Source: Candidatus Thiodiazotropha sp. CDECU1 (GTDB lineage: Bacteria > Pseudomonadota > Gammaproteobacteria > Chromatiales > Chromatiaceae). From it: 64,000 nt of DNA. Positions 54,404 to 63,887 of this stretch are shown here, one piece after another. The DNA lies in NCBI RefSeq assembly GCF_963455295.1, contig NZ_OY734020.1:2356001-2420000 (forward strand). Direction: 5' to 3'. The notes under the pieces are model-generated. The model did no database searches. It was not told the DNA's origin and worked only from the letters and a program-made list of their open reading frames with translations. Made by a program: the position numbers and the translations under genes. Position 1 is the stretch's first letter; every line of letters begins with the position of its first letter.

Positions 54404-55744
54404 TCAACCTGGAATGGCCACACCCGCCTCACGCATGCGGGCGATCTTGTAGCGCAATGTCCGTTCACTGATGCCAAGCCGGCTGGCGACGGCCTTGCGG
54501 CTGCTCTGACCCTCTTCCAGTGCATCCAGAATCATCTGCTCCTCCACCGAGCGAAGGTCTTCCGGCAGACGACCCGGATTGGAACGCTGTGGAGTCGGTG
54601 CAGGTTTCGATTCTGCACCCTCGCTCTCGAAACAGAGTTCATCCGCGCCAATCACACCATCGTTATTGAGAATAAGTGCCCGTTGAATCAGGTTGTCGAG
54701 TTCCCGCACATTCCCCGGCCAGGCATGGGCCAGCAGGCGCTGCTTGGCCTCATCGCTCAAGCTCGGGAGTGCCTGTCCGGTGCGGTGATTGTGTTGGATA
54801 AGATGACGGGCCAAGGGGAGAATATCCCGCTGGCGCTCGCGCAGTGGTGGCAGACTCAGGGGAAAAACATTCAAGCGATAGAAAAGGTCCTCTCTGAAGC
54901 GACCGGCAGAGACCTCTTCCCGCAGTTTACGATTAGTGGTTGCCAGAACCCTTACATCCAGCTCTATCAATTTTCTCCCACCCAGGCGTTCAAGCTCCTT
55001 CTCTTGCAACACCCGCAGCAGCTTTGCCTGCAGTGCCAGGCTCATCTCGGATATCTCATCCAGTAACAGGGTACCGCCCTGGGCCTGTTCGAATTTACCG
55101 GGAGTAGCCTGATAGGCACCGGTAAAGGCACCCTTCTCATAGCCAAAAAGCACTGCTTCGAGCATATTTTCCGGAATGGCGGCACAATTGATGGCGACGA
55201 ATGCCCCCTCAGCACGGCTCGAGTGCTGATGGATATAGCGGGCAAACACCTCTTTCCCGGTGCCACTCTCACCATGCAGCAATACCGTGGCATCACTCCT
55301 GGCGACGCGCAGGGCAAGATCGAGCACTTCACGGCTGCGTAAATCCTCCGCAATGGGCCCATCTATTACAGGCTCAACATCCGAGCGGATGTGACTCGCG
55401 ACCTTACTCACCAGCACCTCCGCCTCAAAGGGTTTTGCCAGGTAGTCGACGGCGCCGTCATGCATCGCCATAACCGCCTTTTCGATGCTGCCGTAAGCTG
55501 TCATCAACAGCACGGGTAATTCCGGGTAACGATCTCTGATCTGGCGTAACAGGCTGTGGCCGTCCATGGGTTGCATCTGCACATCGCTGATAACCATACC
55601 GACAGATCTTTGTTGCAGCAGTCCCAAAGCAGCACCGCCCTCCTCAGCGACACAAACCGGGTAACCGGCAAGTTCCAATGTGTCGCTCAGGGCTTCCCTG
55701 AGTGAAGGATCGTCTTCAACAATCAGCACCGTCGCCAAACTCAT
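54404..55744 (-). CDS. fleR: Sigma-54 response regulator FleR/FlrC
   Basis: 446 residues: receiver domain (phosphoacceptor Asp in GMVISDVQMQPMDG), AAA+ domain with Walker [16 protein letters not shown] and the sigma-54 contact loop [10 protein letters not shown], and a Fis-type HTH (SSRKAVASRLGISERTLRYK). Activates class III flagellar operons after phosphorylation by FleS. Overlaps the fleS stop by 4 bp. Confidence 0.95.
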   Translation of the reverse strand: MSLATVLIVEDDPSLREALSDTLELAGYPVCVAEEGGAALGLLQQRSVGMVISDVQMQPMDGHSLLRQIRDRYPELPVLLMTAYGSIEKAVMAMHDGAVDYLAKPFEAEVLVSKVASHIRSDVEPVIDGPIAEDLRSREVLDLALRVARSDATVLLHGESGTGKEVFARYIHQHSSRAEGAFVAINCAAIPENMLEAVLFGYEKGAFTGAYQATPGKFEQAQGGTLLLDEISEMSLALQAKLLRVLQEKELERLGGRKLIELDVRVLATTNRKLREEVSAGRFREDLFYRLNVFPLSLPPLRERQRDILPLARHLIQHNHRTGQALPSLSDEAKQRLLAHAWPGNVRELDNLIQRALILNNDGVIGADELCFESEGAESKPAPTPQRSNPGRLPEDLRSVEEQMILDALEEGQSSRKAVASRLGISERTLRYKIARMREAGVAIPG

Positions 55745-56973
55745 GACAGGCTCCTCATCGCATCAAAGTGTTCTGAAACTGACCTTCGCTCGCCGGTTGT
55801 CCGCGGCACTAAATCGAGCTTTCTTAAAGCCAATGGGAAGCGAAGATGAAACAGGGCACCGCCACTATCGGAGCGGCCGCTGGTGATTTCCCCACCATGG
55901 TTCAAGACTAAATTCTGAACCACGGCCAATCCCAAACCTGTGCCTGTATTGCGTGTAGTAAAAAACGGATCGAAGATACTCTGCTGTAGATCATCCGGGA
56001 TGCCACTGCCGTTATCGGCCACATCCAATTCGATTTCCGATCCGACACACAGAGAAAGACAAATCTGACTGGCTCCCTGCTGAACAGCATTTTCAAGTAA
56101 ATTGTTCAATAAACCCTCTAGTGCATCTGCACGACCGATCATAATGGCGCGTCCCTGACTCTGATCGTCTATCAACAGCTGCACATCCACATCACTAAGT
56201 TCCGGTTCCACAGATGCAGCGAAGGATTTCAATAACTTACCCAGGGAAAGACGGGTATCACCCGCATCCGCACCCCGTGCAAAGAGTAGGATGTCATGTA
56301 TTTGACGCTCCATATGCTGCAACCTGTCGCGGAGTTTCGCCGTAAACTGATGGCGCTTATGGGGGTTCAGATCGTCACTCGCCAGATGCGAGATATAGAG
56401 CAAGGCCGTACTCAAAGGGGTACGCATCTGGTGAGCCAATTGGGCCGACATCTCACCCATCGCGCTCAATCGCTCGCGTCTGTTCAGGCGCTCTTGGAGG
56501 CGCCGGGTTTCAGTCACATCGAGTAGCACCAGGATACGCCCCGGTGTCTGTTCCAACTGGCTGGATGAGAGGGTAAGCAGGCGACCACTGCGTAGTCTGA
56601 GCTCACTACCGGAGACATCTGCAGTCAATACGTTGGCCCGCATGACTTCTGGCCAGGTATCATATTCACGGAGCTTCCCGAGCAGCTTTATGGCAGCCGG
56701 ATTGAATTCGCGAACACGCTCCTCCCCATCCAGCACAATTACCGCCGCCGGCAAGGTTTTAAGCAGTTTCTCCAGACGATCCGCCAGCCGCTCCTTCTCA
56801 GCGAGCTGGACCATACGTTCACTGCGGGCGGCCGCAAGTTCCTGACTCAGCTCAAGCACTTGATCCTGCAGCTGTTGGTAGGAGCCGGTCAGCTCTTCAG
56901 AGAGCTGATTAAACAGCTTGAACGCAGATTCCAAGGCGTGCTGTCTGTCGGCGAGAGATGGTTTGGGTGACAC
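55741..56973 (-). CDS. fleS: Flagellar sensor histidine kinase FleS/FlrB
   Basis: 410 residues without membrane helices: an N-terminal coiled coil, a PAS domain (PAAVIVLDGEERVREFNPAA), phosphoacceptor His in SAQLAHQMRTPLSTALLY, and an ATPase domain with DNGSGIPDD and TGTGLGLAVVQNLV. Cytoplasmic, as in Pseudomonas FleS. Begins with GTG, with GAGG 9 nt upstream. A sigma-54-type promoter lies about 50 bp upstream. Confidence 0.94.
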   Translation of the reverse strand: MSPKPSLADRQHALESAFKLFNQLSEELTGSYQQLQDQVLELSQELAAARSERMVQLAEKERLADRLEKLLKTLPAAVIVLDGEERVREFNPAAIKLLGKLREYDTWPEVMRANVLTADVSGSELRLRSGRLLTLSSSQLEQTPGRILVLLDVTETRRLQERLNRRERLSAMGEMSAQLAHQMRTPLSTALLYISHLASDDLNPHKRHQFTAKLRDRLQHMERQIHDILLFARGADAGDTRLSLGKLLKSFAASVEPELSDVDVQLLIDDQSQGRAIMIGRADALEGLLNNLLENAVQQGASQICLSLCVGSEIELDVADNGSGIPDDLQQSIFDPFFTTRNTGTGLGLAVVQNLVLNHGGEITSGRSDSGGALFHLRFPLALRKLDLVPRTTGERRSVSEHFDAMRSLS

Positions 56974-57019
56974 GTCATTCGGCCTCTGTAGTCAATTGAG
57001 ATAGCTCACAAATGACAAA

Positions 57020-57034
57020 GCAACTAACGTGCCT
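57020..57034 (-). promoter_or_regulatory. Candidate sigma-54 promoter of fleSR
   Basis: In minus-strand reading AGGCACGTTAGTTGC matches the consensus TGGCACG-N4-TTGC at every position but the first. Lies between fleQ and fleS; FleQ would be the activator. Confidence 0.8.
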
Positions 57035-57087
57035 AAATAATTATTTCTTTTCTTTCAGATAGTTAGAAAGGGTGTTTAGAGTGTGTG

Positions 57088-58563
57088 TCAAATTCCCGGC
57101 GACTCTGTTTGACGCTGGAGGCCATATTTACGTAACTTCTCCACCAGGGTCGTACGCCGCATATGCAGCCGCTTGGCGGCATGGGCGACAATTCCATCCG
57201 ATTCATCCAGGGCCTGTTGAATCAGACTCTGTTCGAGTGAGTTCAGATGCGCCTTCAGATCCAGTCCATCATTGGGCAGACGCGGGGCATTCACCGTCGT
57301 GCCCGGCTCCTCTCCCTCGATAGTGACTTGGGGTAGCTGGGTCATCTCGTGCAGATCGCCCAGGGGACGGAACTTGTCGGGCAGATCACTCACATCAACG
57401 ACCCCATAGGGATGCAAAATGGCAAGACGTTCAATGAGATTGGCCAACTCCCTGACATTGCCAGGCCAACGATAGTGACTCAGTGCGGCGATCGCCGCGG
57501 GGGTCAACCTTACCGATCCCCGTTTCTCATTTTCGATGCGGTGAATAAGGTCGTTGACCAGAACCGGAATATCTTCAACACGATCCCTGAGGGGCGGCAT
57601 TTCTATGGGAAAAACATTCAATCGATAGAAGAGATCCTCACGGAAGTCGCCGTTTTTGATTGCCTCTTCAAGATTTCGATGGGTCGCCGCGATGATACGC
57701 ACATTGCAGGCCATGGTTTTGCTGCTGCCAACCCGCTCGAAGGTTCTCTCCTGCAGAACCCGGAGCAACTTAACCTGCATCGGCATACTCATGTCCCCGA
57801 TCTCATCCAGAAACAGGGTACCGTTCTCGGCCATCTCGAAGCGTCCCTGACGAGCGCTGATGGCACCGGTAAAGGCGCCTTTCTCATGACCAAACAATTC
57901 ACTTTCCAGGAGATCCGCCGGGATCGCGCCACAATTGACAGGGACAAAAGGCTTACCCCGCCTCACGGAGTGAAAATGGAGCTTGCGGGCCACCACCTCT
58001 TTACCCGTACCCGACTCACCCAGAATCAATACCGTTGCCTCGGAGTCGGCAACCTGCTCTATCATTTTATTGACCCGTCTGGTCGCCCTGCTGCTACCCG
58101 ATAAGCTGCGGAAGAGTTCAACCGGGCGAGTAGTCTGCACATCCGATGTTTTAAGTTCTTGATAGACCTGGGCCTTGTGTATCAAGGCCATCAGGTCATC
58201 ATAGACACTCGGGATCCTGATGCTACCGATCAGATTGTCACAGCCCTCGAGTTTTTCCGGTAGGCCACTAAGCTCATCGTAGAGTTGGAAAACCGGCATG
58301 CCGGGAAACTTTTCCTGCAGATTCCGCGTAATCTCCAACTGCTGGTCCAGTGCCATATCAACCCCAAGAAAAAGCGCCACACACACAGTACCCTCATCCT
58401 GTGAAGGCGGTTCAATTTCAGACAGTTCCGAAACAACGCGCAGATTACCTTCGACAAATCCTATGACATGCTCCAGGTAGTTCTGCCGTTCAGAATTCTG
58501 ATCGATTAAATAGACGCAAAGATTTGGAAACACTGGACCATCTGTAACTATCGTTTGACCCAT
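57088..58563 (-). CDS. fleQ: Flagellar master regulator FleQ/FlrA (sigma-54 activator)
   Basis: 491 residues: a degenerate receiver-like FleQ domain at the N-terminus without the phosphoacceptor Asp, an AAA+ domain ([51 protein letters not shown]), and a C-terminal HTH ([20 protein letters not shown]). In Pseudomonas FleQ also binds c-di-GMP and switches between motility and matrix genes. Top of the flagellar hierarchy. Confidence 0.95.
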   Translation of the reverse strand: MGQTIVTDGPVFPNLCVYLIDQNSERQNYLEHVIGFVEGNLRVVSELSEIEPPSQDEGTVCVALFLGVDMALDQQLEITRNLQEKFPGMPVFQLYDELSGLPEKLEGCDNLIGSIRIPSVYDDLMALIHKAQVYQELKTSDVQTTRPVELFRSLSGSSRATRRVNKMIEQVADSEATVLILGESGTGKEVVARKLHFHSVRRGKPFVPVNCGAIPADLLESELFGHEKGAFTGAISARQGRFEMAENGTLFLDEIGDMSMPMQVKLLRVLQERTFERVGSSKTMACNVRIIAATHRNLEEAIKNGDFREDLFYRLNVFPIEMPPLRDRVEDIPVLVNDLIHRIENEKRGSVRLTPAAIAALSHYRWPGNVRELANLIERLAILHPYGVVDVSDLPDKFRPLGDLHEMTQLPQVTIEGEEPGTTVNAPRLPNDGLDLKAHLNSLEQSLIQQALDESDGIVAHAAKRLHMRRTTLVEKLRKYGLQRQTESPGI

Positions 58564-58962
58564 AAATCAAATCCGTTTGACAGGGTGTGAAATCAACTTG
58601 GTTTGAGCGAAGTTAAGCAGTATTTATGCAAAATGTCAAAATTTCGTCGTACCAATGTTTTTTGTTAAATATTTTTACTAACGTATTGTAATTATTATAG
58701 GTTAGCTTGTGGTTTTTCATTTATCATAGAAAATTACTCTACCATTTTAGCTAGCCTCTTTTTTATGTCATTACCTATTTATGAGGCCCTCCAAATTGAT
58801 CTGTTCTCATTTCCGCTAGCCTGAGAGACAAAACTCACATTATCAGATTTATCTATATATGCCGGTAAAAATCCTATGGGCAGATGAGTAATCATGATAT
58901 GTTTTCCTAATAAATCTACGTATATACTTTACTTTATACAGGTTGAATCTAAATATAATTCC
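58564..58962. other. AT-rich intergenic region between fleQ and the FHA gene
   Basis: Divergent spacer of 399 bp, clearly more AT-rich than the surroundings. It should hold the promoters of fleQ (minus) and the FHA gene (plus). No gene, terminator or repeat is recognised; the frames open here are short and atypical. Confidence 0.5.
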
Positions 58963-59595
58963 ATGGCAAAACTCACCCTCTCCTTCAAAGGTCGTGTAAT
59001 CGATGTATTCCATATTGAGAGCGACAAGACTCAGATAGGGCGTAATGAGGATTGCACCATCCCAATCGATAGTCTTGCCATTGCACCTGTTCAGGCAGTT
59101 ATCACCCGTAGTGATGATCAGAGCTATCGACTCCAGGCACAGGACGAGGCCTTTCCCGTCCTGGTCAATCATGAGAAGTCTGAGACGACCACCCTAAACC
59201 ATGGCGACGTGATACAGGTCGGAAAGCATACACTATCCTTTGCAGAGGACGTAATGGACCTCAGCGCTGATCTGGGCCAGCCCAATAGTGAGCACCAGGA
59301 GCAGAAAGAACCGGCTGAAGAGGATGAGTCGACACCCAAGTCAGGTGTGTTGCAAATTATTAACGGTGATAATTTCGGACGCATCATCCCTTTGCATAGA
59401 AATATGACCCGGATAGGCCATGCGGGCGGTGATTGTGCCATGATCGCGCGAAGGGAGAATGGTTATTTCATCTCCTTTCTCGAAGGTCAGAATCCGCCAC
59501 GCATCAACCGCAAACCGATCGGCAATCAAGCTCAGTTGTTAGCAGATGGCGATGTTATCGATGTGGGTGGCACCCAAATGCAGTTCCACAACTAG
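58963..59595 (+). CDS. Protein with two FHA-like domains
   Basis: 210 residues with two FHA-type beta sandwiches joined by an acidic linker (QKEPAEEDESTP). The first has IGRNEDCTIPID, then VQAVITRSDD where SxxH would be expected; the second has RIGHAGGDCAMIARRENGYF. Both lack the classical Ser/His that bind phosphothreonine, so phosphopeptide binding is doubtful. The start is the ATG at 58963; a longer frame from 58894 is not supported. Between fleQ and a PilZ gene. Confidence 0.82.
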   Translation: MAKLTLSFKGRVIDVFHIESDKTQIGRNEDCTIPIDSLAIAPVQAVITRSDDQSYRLQAQDEAFPVLVNHEKSETTTLNHGDVIQVGKHTLSFAEDVMDLSADLGQPNSEHQEQKEPAEEDESTPKSGVLQIINGDNFGRIIPLHRNMTRIGHAGGDCAMIARRENGYFISFLEGQNPPRINRKPIGNQAQLLADGDVIDVGGTQMQFHN

Positions 59596-59613
59596 GGCTT
59601 GTTAACAGGCCCG
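59593..59613. repeat. Short palindrome resembling fused ends of the 46.3-kb element
   Basis: TAGGGCTTGTTAACAGGCCC combines a left-end-like TAGGGCTTGTTAACA (13 of 15 with TAGGGTCTGTTAACA at 46297) and a right-end-like TGTTAACAGGCCC. The FHA stop codon TAG forms its first bases. It could be a deletion scar of an element or simple coincidence. Confidence 0.35.
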
Positions 59614-59623
59614 GGTAGACGAT

Positions 59624-59992
59624 ATGTCTGAATCAGATTCTAACGAACGCCGGCGCTTCCACCGCATACTCTTCGATGCCCCGGCAACAATCATCAGGAA
59701 ACAGACCACCTATACCACTAACCTGATAGATATCTCACTCAAAGGCGCACTCTTCAAGACACCTGTCGACTGGGCGGGGGAAATGGGAGACGAGGTTACC
59801 ATCAAGGTCATGCTCAATGAATCCGATGCGGTTATATCCATGCATGCGGTCTGCGCCCATGAAGAGAATCAGCATGTCGGCATATTGTGTAAAGAGATCG
59901 ACATGCACAGCATCACACTATTGCGCCGCCTGATCGAATTGAATGTGGCGGACGAAGAGCTGCTACAACGGGATTTAGAAGCCCTGGGTTAG
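59624..59992 (+). CDS. PilZ domain protein
   Basis: 122-residue single PilZ domain that should bind c-di-GMP: RRRFHR (9-14) supplies the RxxxR motif, and LIDISLKGALFKT the DxSxxG motif. Both are intact. Its position beside the flagellar regulators suggests a motility or adhesion effector. Begins 28 bp after the FHA gene; no strong ribosome site, because the palindrome at 59593-59613 lies upstream. Confidence 0.9.
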   Translation: MSESDSNERRRFHRILFDAPATIIRKQTTYTTNLIDISLKGALFKTPVDWAGEMGDEVTIKVMLNESDAVISMHAVCAHEENQHVGILCKEIDMHSITLLRRLIELNVADEELLQRDLEALG

Positions 59993-60003
59993 CCGATCCT
60001 TCC

Positions 60004-60237
60004 CTACTCATCCCCTACATCCTTCTTATCACGCTTGCGTTGCAGAAACGCCGTCAATGCCAGGGCACCAAACAGGGCGTAGTAGATAGCGTCGCCACGT
60101 TCGGCGCCAAAAAAGATTGCCCCATAACCGCCAATGGCGGCACCTATCCCACCAAAGGCCAAACCCCGCATGACCCGGCATAATGTACAATTGCGATTAT
60201 CCACCAATGTCATCAGCTCTATAGCGCCTTGATACAA
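60004..60237 (-). CDS. Small membrane protein, 77 aa
   Basis: Short protein with a CTLC motif (NRNCTLCRVMRG) and two membrane helices (LAFGGIGAAIGGYGAIFF and IYYALFGALALTAFL), ending in a charged tail (RKRDKKDVGDE). Overlaps the DUF1841 gene by 19 bp if started at 60237; an ATG at 60213 would avoid the overlap. Family not recognised. Confidence 0.6.
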   Translation of the reverse strand: MYQGAIELMTLVDNRNCTLCRVMRGLAFGGIGAAIGGYGAIFFGAERGDAIYYALFGALALTAFLQRKRDKKDVGDE

Positions 60238-60641
60238 TCGAGATAGGCTTGTTCATCCGGCATCCGATTGGCGGACTGGGCCTCCCATAACATACGTCCC
60301 AGACACTCCATCAGCTGATGTTCCACAGTATGGGTCTCTCCGCTACGCCGACACAGGTCTCGATAAAGCTCGCTGATGCCAAGCGGTCGATCAGTTGAAA
60401 TCTGTTCCAACAGGCTGATGTGCATGGCCATATGCAGAAACGGATTACTTTCACCTCCCTCAGCATGAAACTCCTGTACTAGAAAGCGCTCTCGATCGTT
60501 CAACATTGCATGGTATTCAGGATGTTGCGTAATCACGCTGGAGATCATCTTCTCCAGCGGCTCCATCGCCTCACCTGCTTGGTGCTTACGCCACGCCTCA
60601 AAAAAGACCTGGCGCATTTGATTACGGTCACCACTGATCAT
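60219..60641 (-). CDS. DUF1841 family protein
   Basis: 140-residue cytoplasmic helical protein. Matches the DUF1841 pattern in ESNPFLHMAMHISLLEQIST and VEHQLMECLGRMLWEAQ with conserved histidines. Role unknown. It lies 11 bp downstream of the DUF302 gene, which in turn follows nth, suggesting a small operon. The ATG could also be eight codons in. Confidence 0.85.
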   Translation of the reverse strand: MISGDRNQMRQVFFEAWRKHQAGEAMEPLEKMISSVITQHPEYHAMLNDRERFLVQEFHAEGGESNPFLHMAMHISLLEQISTDRPLGISELYRDLCRRSGETHTVEHQLMECLGRMLWEAQSANRMPDEQAYLDCIKAL

Positions 60642-60652
60642 AGACTCAACTT

Positions 60653-61111
60653 CTACGGCTGCGTGGCATGCTTTGCAAATTTTTCCAGCGCTCCAGTGAC
60701 CTTGCCCTTGACCTTCGGCCTGTCATCGATTGCAAAGCGATTGAACACATAATCAGGGCTGTTGTAGCTCAACCAGACTTTGCCTTCCGCATCCTGCCAC
60801 ACCAATGCCTTCAAAGGCAGATCGATACCGACACGCTGATCACTCGTCATCAGAGCCGTACCGACTTTGGGGCTGCCGAAGATAATCAAATGGGTGGGGC
60901 GCAGAGATTTTCCCACCTTTGCCGCACCGGCCGCATGATCGATACGGTTGAACACCTTCAATCCAGCCTCTGTTGCTGCCGCGGCAAAACGATCAGCGGT
61001 CTTTTCCACATCGAACTGACTCCGAACATTGATCAATCCCGCATCCGCCATGGCTATGGAACTACTCGCCAACAACATTAACACTACCAAGATAGAGGTC
61101 GTTTTTTTCAT
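60653..61111 (-). CDS. Periplasmic DUF302 protein
   Basis: 152 residues from the ATG at 61111, which has AAGGAG 6 nt upstream. Signal peptide (ILVVLMLLASSSIAMADA) then a DUF302 domain (ADRFAAAATEAGLKVFNRID, THLIIFGSPKVGTALM, LPLKALVWQDAEGKVWLSY). Function unknown; DUF302 proteins often accompany sulfur or stress genes in proteobacteria. A frame start at 61153 is not needed. Confidence 0.9.
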   Translation of the reverse strand: MKKTTSILVVLMLLASSSIAMADAGLINVRSQFDVEKTADRFAAAATEAGLKVFNRIDHAAGAAKVGKSLRPTHLIIFGSPKVGTALMTSDQRVGIDLPLKALVWQDAEGKVWLSYNSPDYVFNRFAIDDRPKVKGKVTGALEKFAKHATQP

Positions 61112-61165
61112 CGTCATCTCCTTTGATAAGCCTGAAGCATGGATAAACAGCAACTCAGGCGGGTT

Positions 61166-61798
61166 TTACTCTGTCTTTTCTCGATATTCGCACAGATCTT
61201 CAATAACACAACTCCCGCATCGAGGCTTGCGTGCAATACACGTATAGCGTCCATGTAATATCAGCCAGTGATGCGCATCCTGCAGGAATGGTACGGGAAT
61301 ATAGCGTAACAGCTTTTGTTCCACTTGCAGCGGTGTCTTGCCCGGCGCCAGACGGGTTCGATTTGCAACCCGAAAAATGTGGGTATCCACCGCCATGGTA
61401 GGTTGACCGAATGCAGTATTCAATACAACATTGGCTGTCTTTCTACCCACACCAGGCAAGGCCTCCAGTGCTTCGCGTCTATCCGGCACATCGCCCCCAT
61501 ACTCCTGAATTAGAATACGACAGGTTTGCACAATATTCTTGGCTTTGCTGTTGAACAGGCCGATGGTTCTGATATAGCGCTTCAACCCCTCCTCGCCCAG
61601 CTCGAAAATCTTCTCTGGTGTGTTGGCCAAGGGAAAAAGCTGTTGCGTCGCTTTATTCACGCTTTTATCTGTTGCCTGTGCCGACAGGATAACCGCCACA
61701 AGCAGTTCGAATGGTGTTTTATAATTTAGTTCAGTGGTGGGATTGGGATTCTGCGTCTGCAGCCGCTCAAAGATGGCACGGCGTTTATCTCTATTCAT
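61166..61798 (-). CDS. nth: Endonuclease III
   Basis: DNA glycosylase/AP lyase removing oxidised pyrimidines. Helix-hairpin-helix [14 protein letters not shown] with the catalytic Lys, catalytic Asp in VDTHIFRV, and the 4Fe-4S cluster cysteines in [17 protein letters not shown] (6-2-5 spacing). 210 residues, normal. First of the run nth-DUF302-DUF1841. Confidence 0.98.
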   Translation of the reverse strand: MNRDKRRAIFERLQTQNPNPTTELNYKTPFELLVAVILSAQATDKSVNKATQQLFPLANTPEKIFELGEEGLKRYIRTIGLFNSKAKNIVQTCRILIQEYGGDVPDRREALEALPGVGRKTANVVLNTAFGQPTMAVDTHIFRVANRTRLAPGKTPLQVEQKLLRYIPVPFLQDAHHWLILHGRYTCIARKPRCGSCVIEDLCEYREKTE

Positions 61799-61906
61799 AT
61801 GACTTTATCGCAAACATTTGAGCCTGATTGACACATTACCCACCACACCCCGACTATACCAAGCCGAAACTCGCTTGTTCCAGTCCGCTGATGTAGGCTC
61901 CTCACT

Positions 61907-62830
61907 ATGGCTAATTCTGAATTAAGCGCATTCAGCATCCGTCGACTCAATCCTTTCAATGGTGTTTTGCAGATATTCTCCGCTGCAAATGCCCGCGCAT
62001 TGAGCAGTAGTGGCGTGGTCTGGGAGATCCAGGTGTTGAGCGACACACCACAAGGCCTATGGGCCAATATGCCATTCAGTGGCAAGCAGTTCTACACCTT
62101 TGGACGTTGGACTCCAGGTTCAGGTCTTCAACAAGTGCCTGTAAATCCACTATTTAATGTCCGCGACATGATCACATCGGCAGAACAACTGATCGCTGCC
62201 CTGGCTCCTTTGATCGACGATCTTCCATTCCCTCCGGCAGACATCTATGAGCATTGGTTGCTGGACGAACAGAGTCTCAGACCAGTTGCGCTTTTAAACA
62301 CCTGTCGAAATGAGAATGAGATGCAGCGTCGCCACAACCCGAAATGGATTGCCACTGAACGGGGTGATTTCTCTTTCATCTCTCCCTGGCTATTGGAAAG
62401 GGATCAACCCAACAACGATGGGTATAATCCCCGGGTGCACGCCTCCATCCTGGAGGCAACGGTACGACACCGTGGCGGTCAACAGCATAGAAGTGCCTGG
62501 TTCAAACATCTCCCGGACGGTAGGTACCTTATCTGCAATGAGTATACTCCCTCACTGGCCAGAGGCGATTTTCCGGAGCTACCCATCACTGAGGATTGGG
62601 AGGATGAAGAGGATTCCGGCTTGGTGGCCGACTATATCGCCTGGAGAGCACCCCAGTTGTTACAATTGCAGGGACTCACTCCGGCAACGCGAGAACGTCT
62701 TGAACCCATTGCCGTGATGCAGGCTGAAATTGTCGAGCGTCTGTGGCGTCTCTATCCGGAAATACACAATAATGACCTGTTGAATAGTGCGCGGGTTGAA
62801 GCAAAAATCCGCTCTGCAAACCGGAAATGA
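61907..62830 (+). CDS. Hypothetical protein, 307 aa
   Basis: Not recognised. Cytoplasmic in appearance with no membrane segment. Features: an N-terminal SAFSIRRLNPFNGVLQIF, a tryptophan-rich middle (YTFGRWTPGSG, SFISPWLLERD, HRGGQQHRSAWFKHLPDGR), and a helical C-terminus (ERLEPIAVMQAEIVERLWRLY). Codon use is like the neighbours. It ends 4 bp before hemH, so it is probably co-transcribed with it. Divergent from nth. Confidence 0.8.
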   Translation: MANSELSAFSIRRLNPFNGVLQIFSAANARALSSSGVVWEIQVLSDTPQGLWANMPFSGKQFYTFGRWTPGSGLQQVPVNPLFNVRDMITSAEQLIAALAPLIDDLPFPPADIYEHWLLDEQSLRPVALLNTCRNENEMQRRHNPKWIATERGDFSFISPWLLERDQPNNDGYNPRVHASILEATVRHRGGQQHRSAWFKHLPDGRYLICNEYTPSLARGDFPELPITEDWEDEEDSGLVADYIAWRAPQLLQLQGLTPATRERLEPIAVMQAEIVERLWRLYPEIHNNDLLNSARVEAKIRSANRK

Positions 62831-62834
62831 GTCT

Positions 62835-63872
62835 ATGAAGTACATCAATCAATCCGATCAGCTGAACCAGCCTGATGGCGGCCTTGGGATAGTGATCATT
62901 AACCTTGGGACACCTGATGCCCCGACAGCGGCAGCTGTGCGTCGATATCTGGCGGAATTCCTCAGTGATCCGCGTGTGGTGGCGATCCCGAAACTGATCT
63001 GGAAGATTATCCTCCACGGCATCGTATTGCGGGTCAGGCCGAAACGTAAGGCTGAGGACTATAAACGTATCTGGACTGAGGATGGTTCACCGCTGTTGGC
63101 CATTTCCAAAAGGCAACAACTGGCCCTGCAAGAGATATTGCAATCACGTCTGCAGGGGAATATCCAGGTGGCATTGGCAATGCGCTACGGCACTCCATCC
63201 ATTGCCAGCGTACTCCAGGAGCTACGTCAGAAGAATGTGCAACGCCTGCTGGTGTTTCCTCTCTATCCGCAATATTCAGCCACCACCACTGCCTCCATTT
63301 TCGATGCGGTGACCGGGGAACTGCAACGCTGGCGCTGGATACCTGAACTCCGTTTCATACAACGCTACCATGACCAGCCGGACTACATCCGGGTCTTGAG
63401 TGAGAGCATACGCACCTACCGTCAACAGGCTGGGGAGGCACAAAAACTGCTGTTCTCTTTTCATGGCATACCCAAGCCCTACTACCAGGCCGGCGACCCC
63501 TATCCCGATGAGTGCCACGCCACGGCGAACCGGGTTGTGGAGAACCTGGGGCTGAACAGGGAGCAGTGGCATCTCAGCTTCCAATCCCGGTTTGGCGCCC
63601 AGGAGTGGGTCAAACCCTATACCATGGAGACCCTGAAACAATGGGGTGCCGAGGGTATAGAGAGCGTCCAGGTGATCTGCCCCGCTTTCTCCGCCGACTG
63701 TCTGGAGACCCTGGAAGAGATCGCCGAAGAGAATCGTGATGCCTTTCTCCAGGCCGGCGGCAAAAGCTATACCTATATACCGGCCCTGAATGACCACCCG
63801 GAACATATGCAGCTGCTTGCTGACCTGGTCTGTAATCATGTCTCGGGCTGGCCCGAAGCGGAACCGACTTAA
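62835..63872 (+). CDS. hemH: Ferrochelatase
   Basis: Inserts Fe2+ into protoporphyrin IX, the last step of protohaem synthesis. IIINLGTPDAPT near the start, active-site His in LLFSFHGIPKPYYQAGDPY, and acidic residues in CPAFSADCLETLEEI. 345 residues from the ATG at 62835; a start at 62787 would overlap the preceding gene. Followed 15 bp later by a DUF971 gene. Confidence 0.97.
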   Translation: MKYINQSDQLNQPDGGLGIVIINLGTPDAPTAAAVRRYLAEFLSDPRVVAIPKLIWKIILHGIVLRVRPKRKAEDYKRIWTEDGSPLLAISKRQQLALQEILQSRLQGNIQVALAMRYGTPSIASVLQELRQKNVQRLLVFPLYPQYSATTTASIFDAVTGELQRWRWIPELRFIQRYHDQPDYIRVLSESIRTYRQQAGEAQKLLFSFHGIPKPYYQAGDPYPDECHATANRVVENLGLNREQWHLSFQSRFGAQEWVKPYTMETLKQWGAEGIESVQVICPAFSADCLETLEEIAEENRDAFLQAGGKSYTYIPALNDHPEHMQLLADLVCNHVSGWPEAEPT

Positions 63873-63887
63873 TCAAGAGATACGCCG

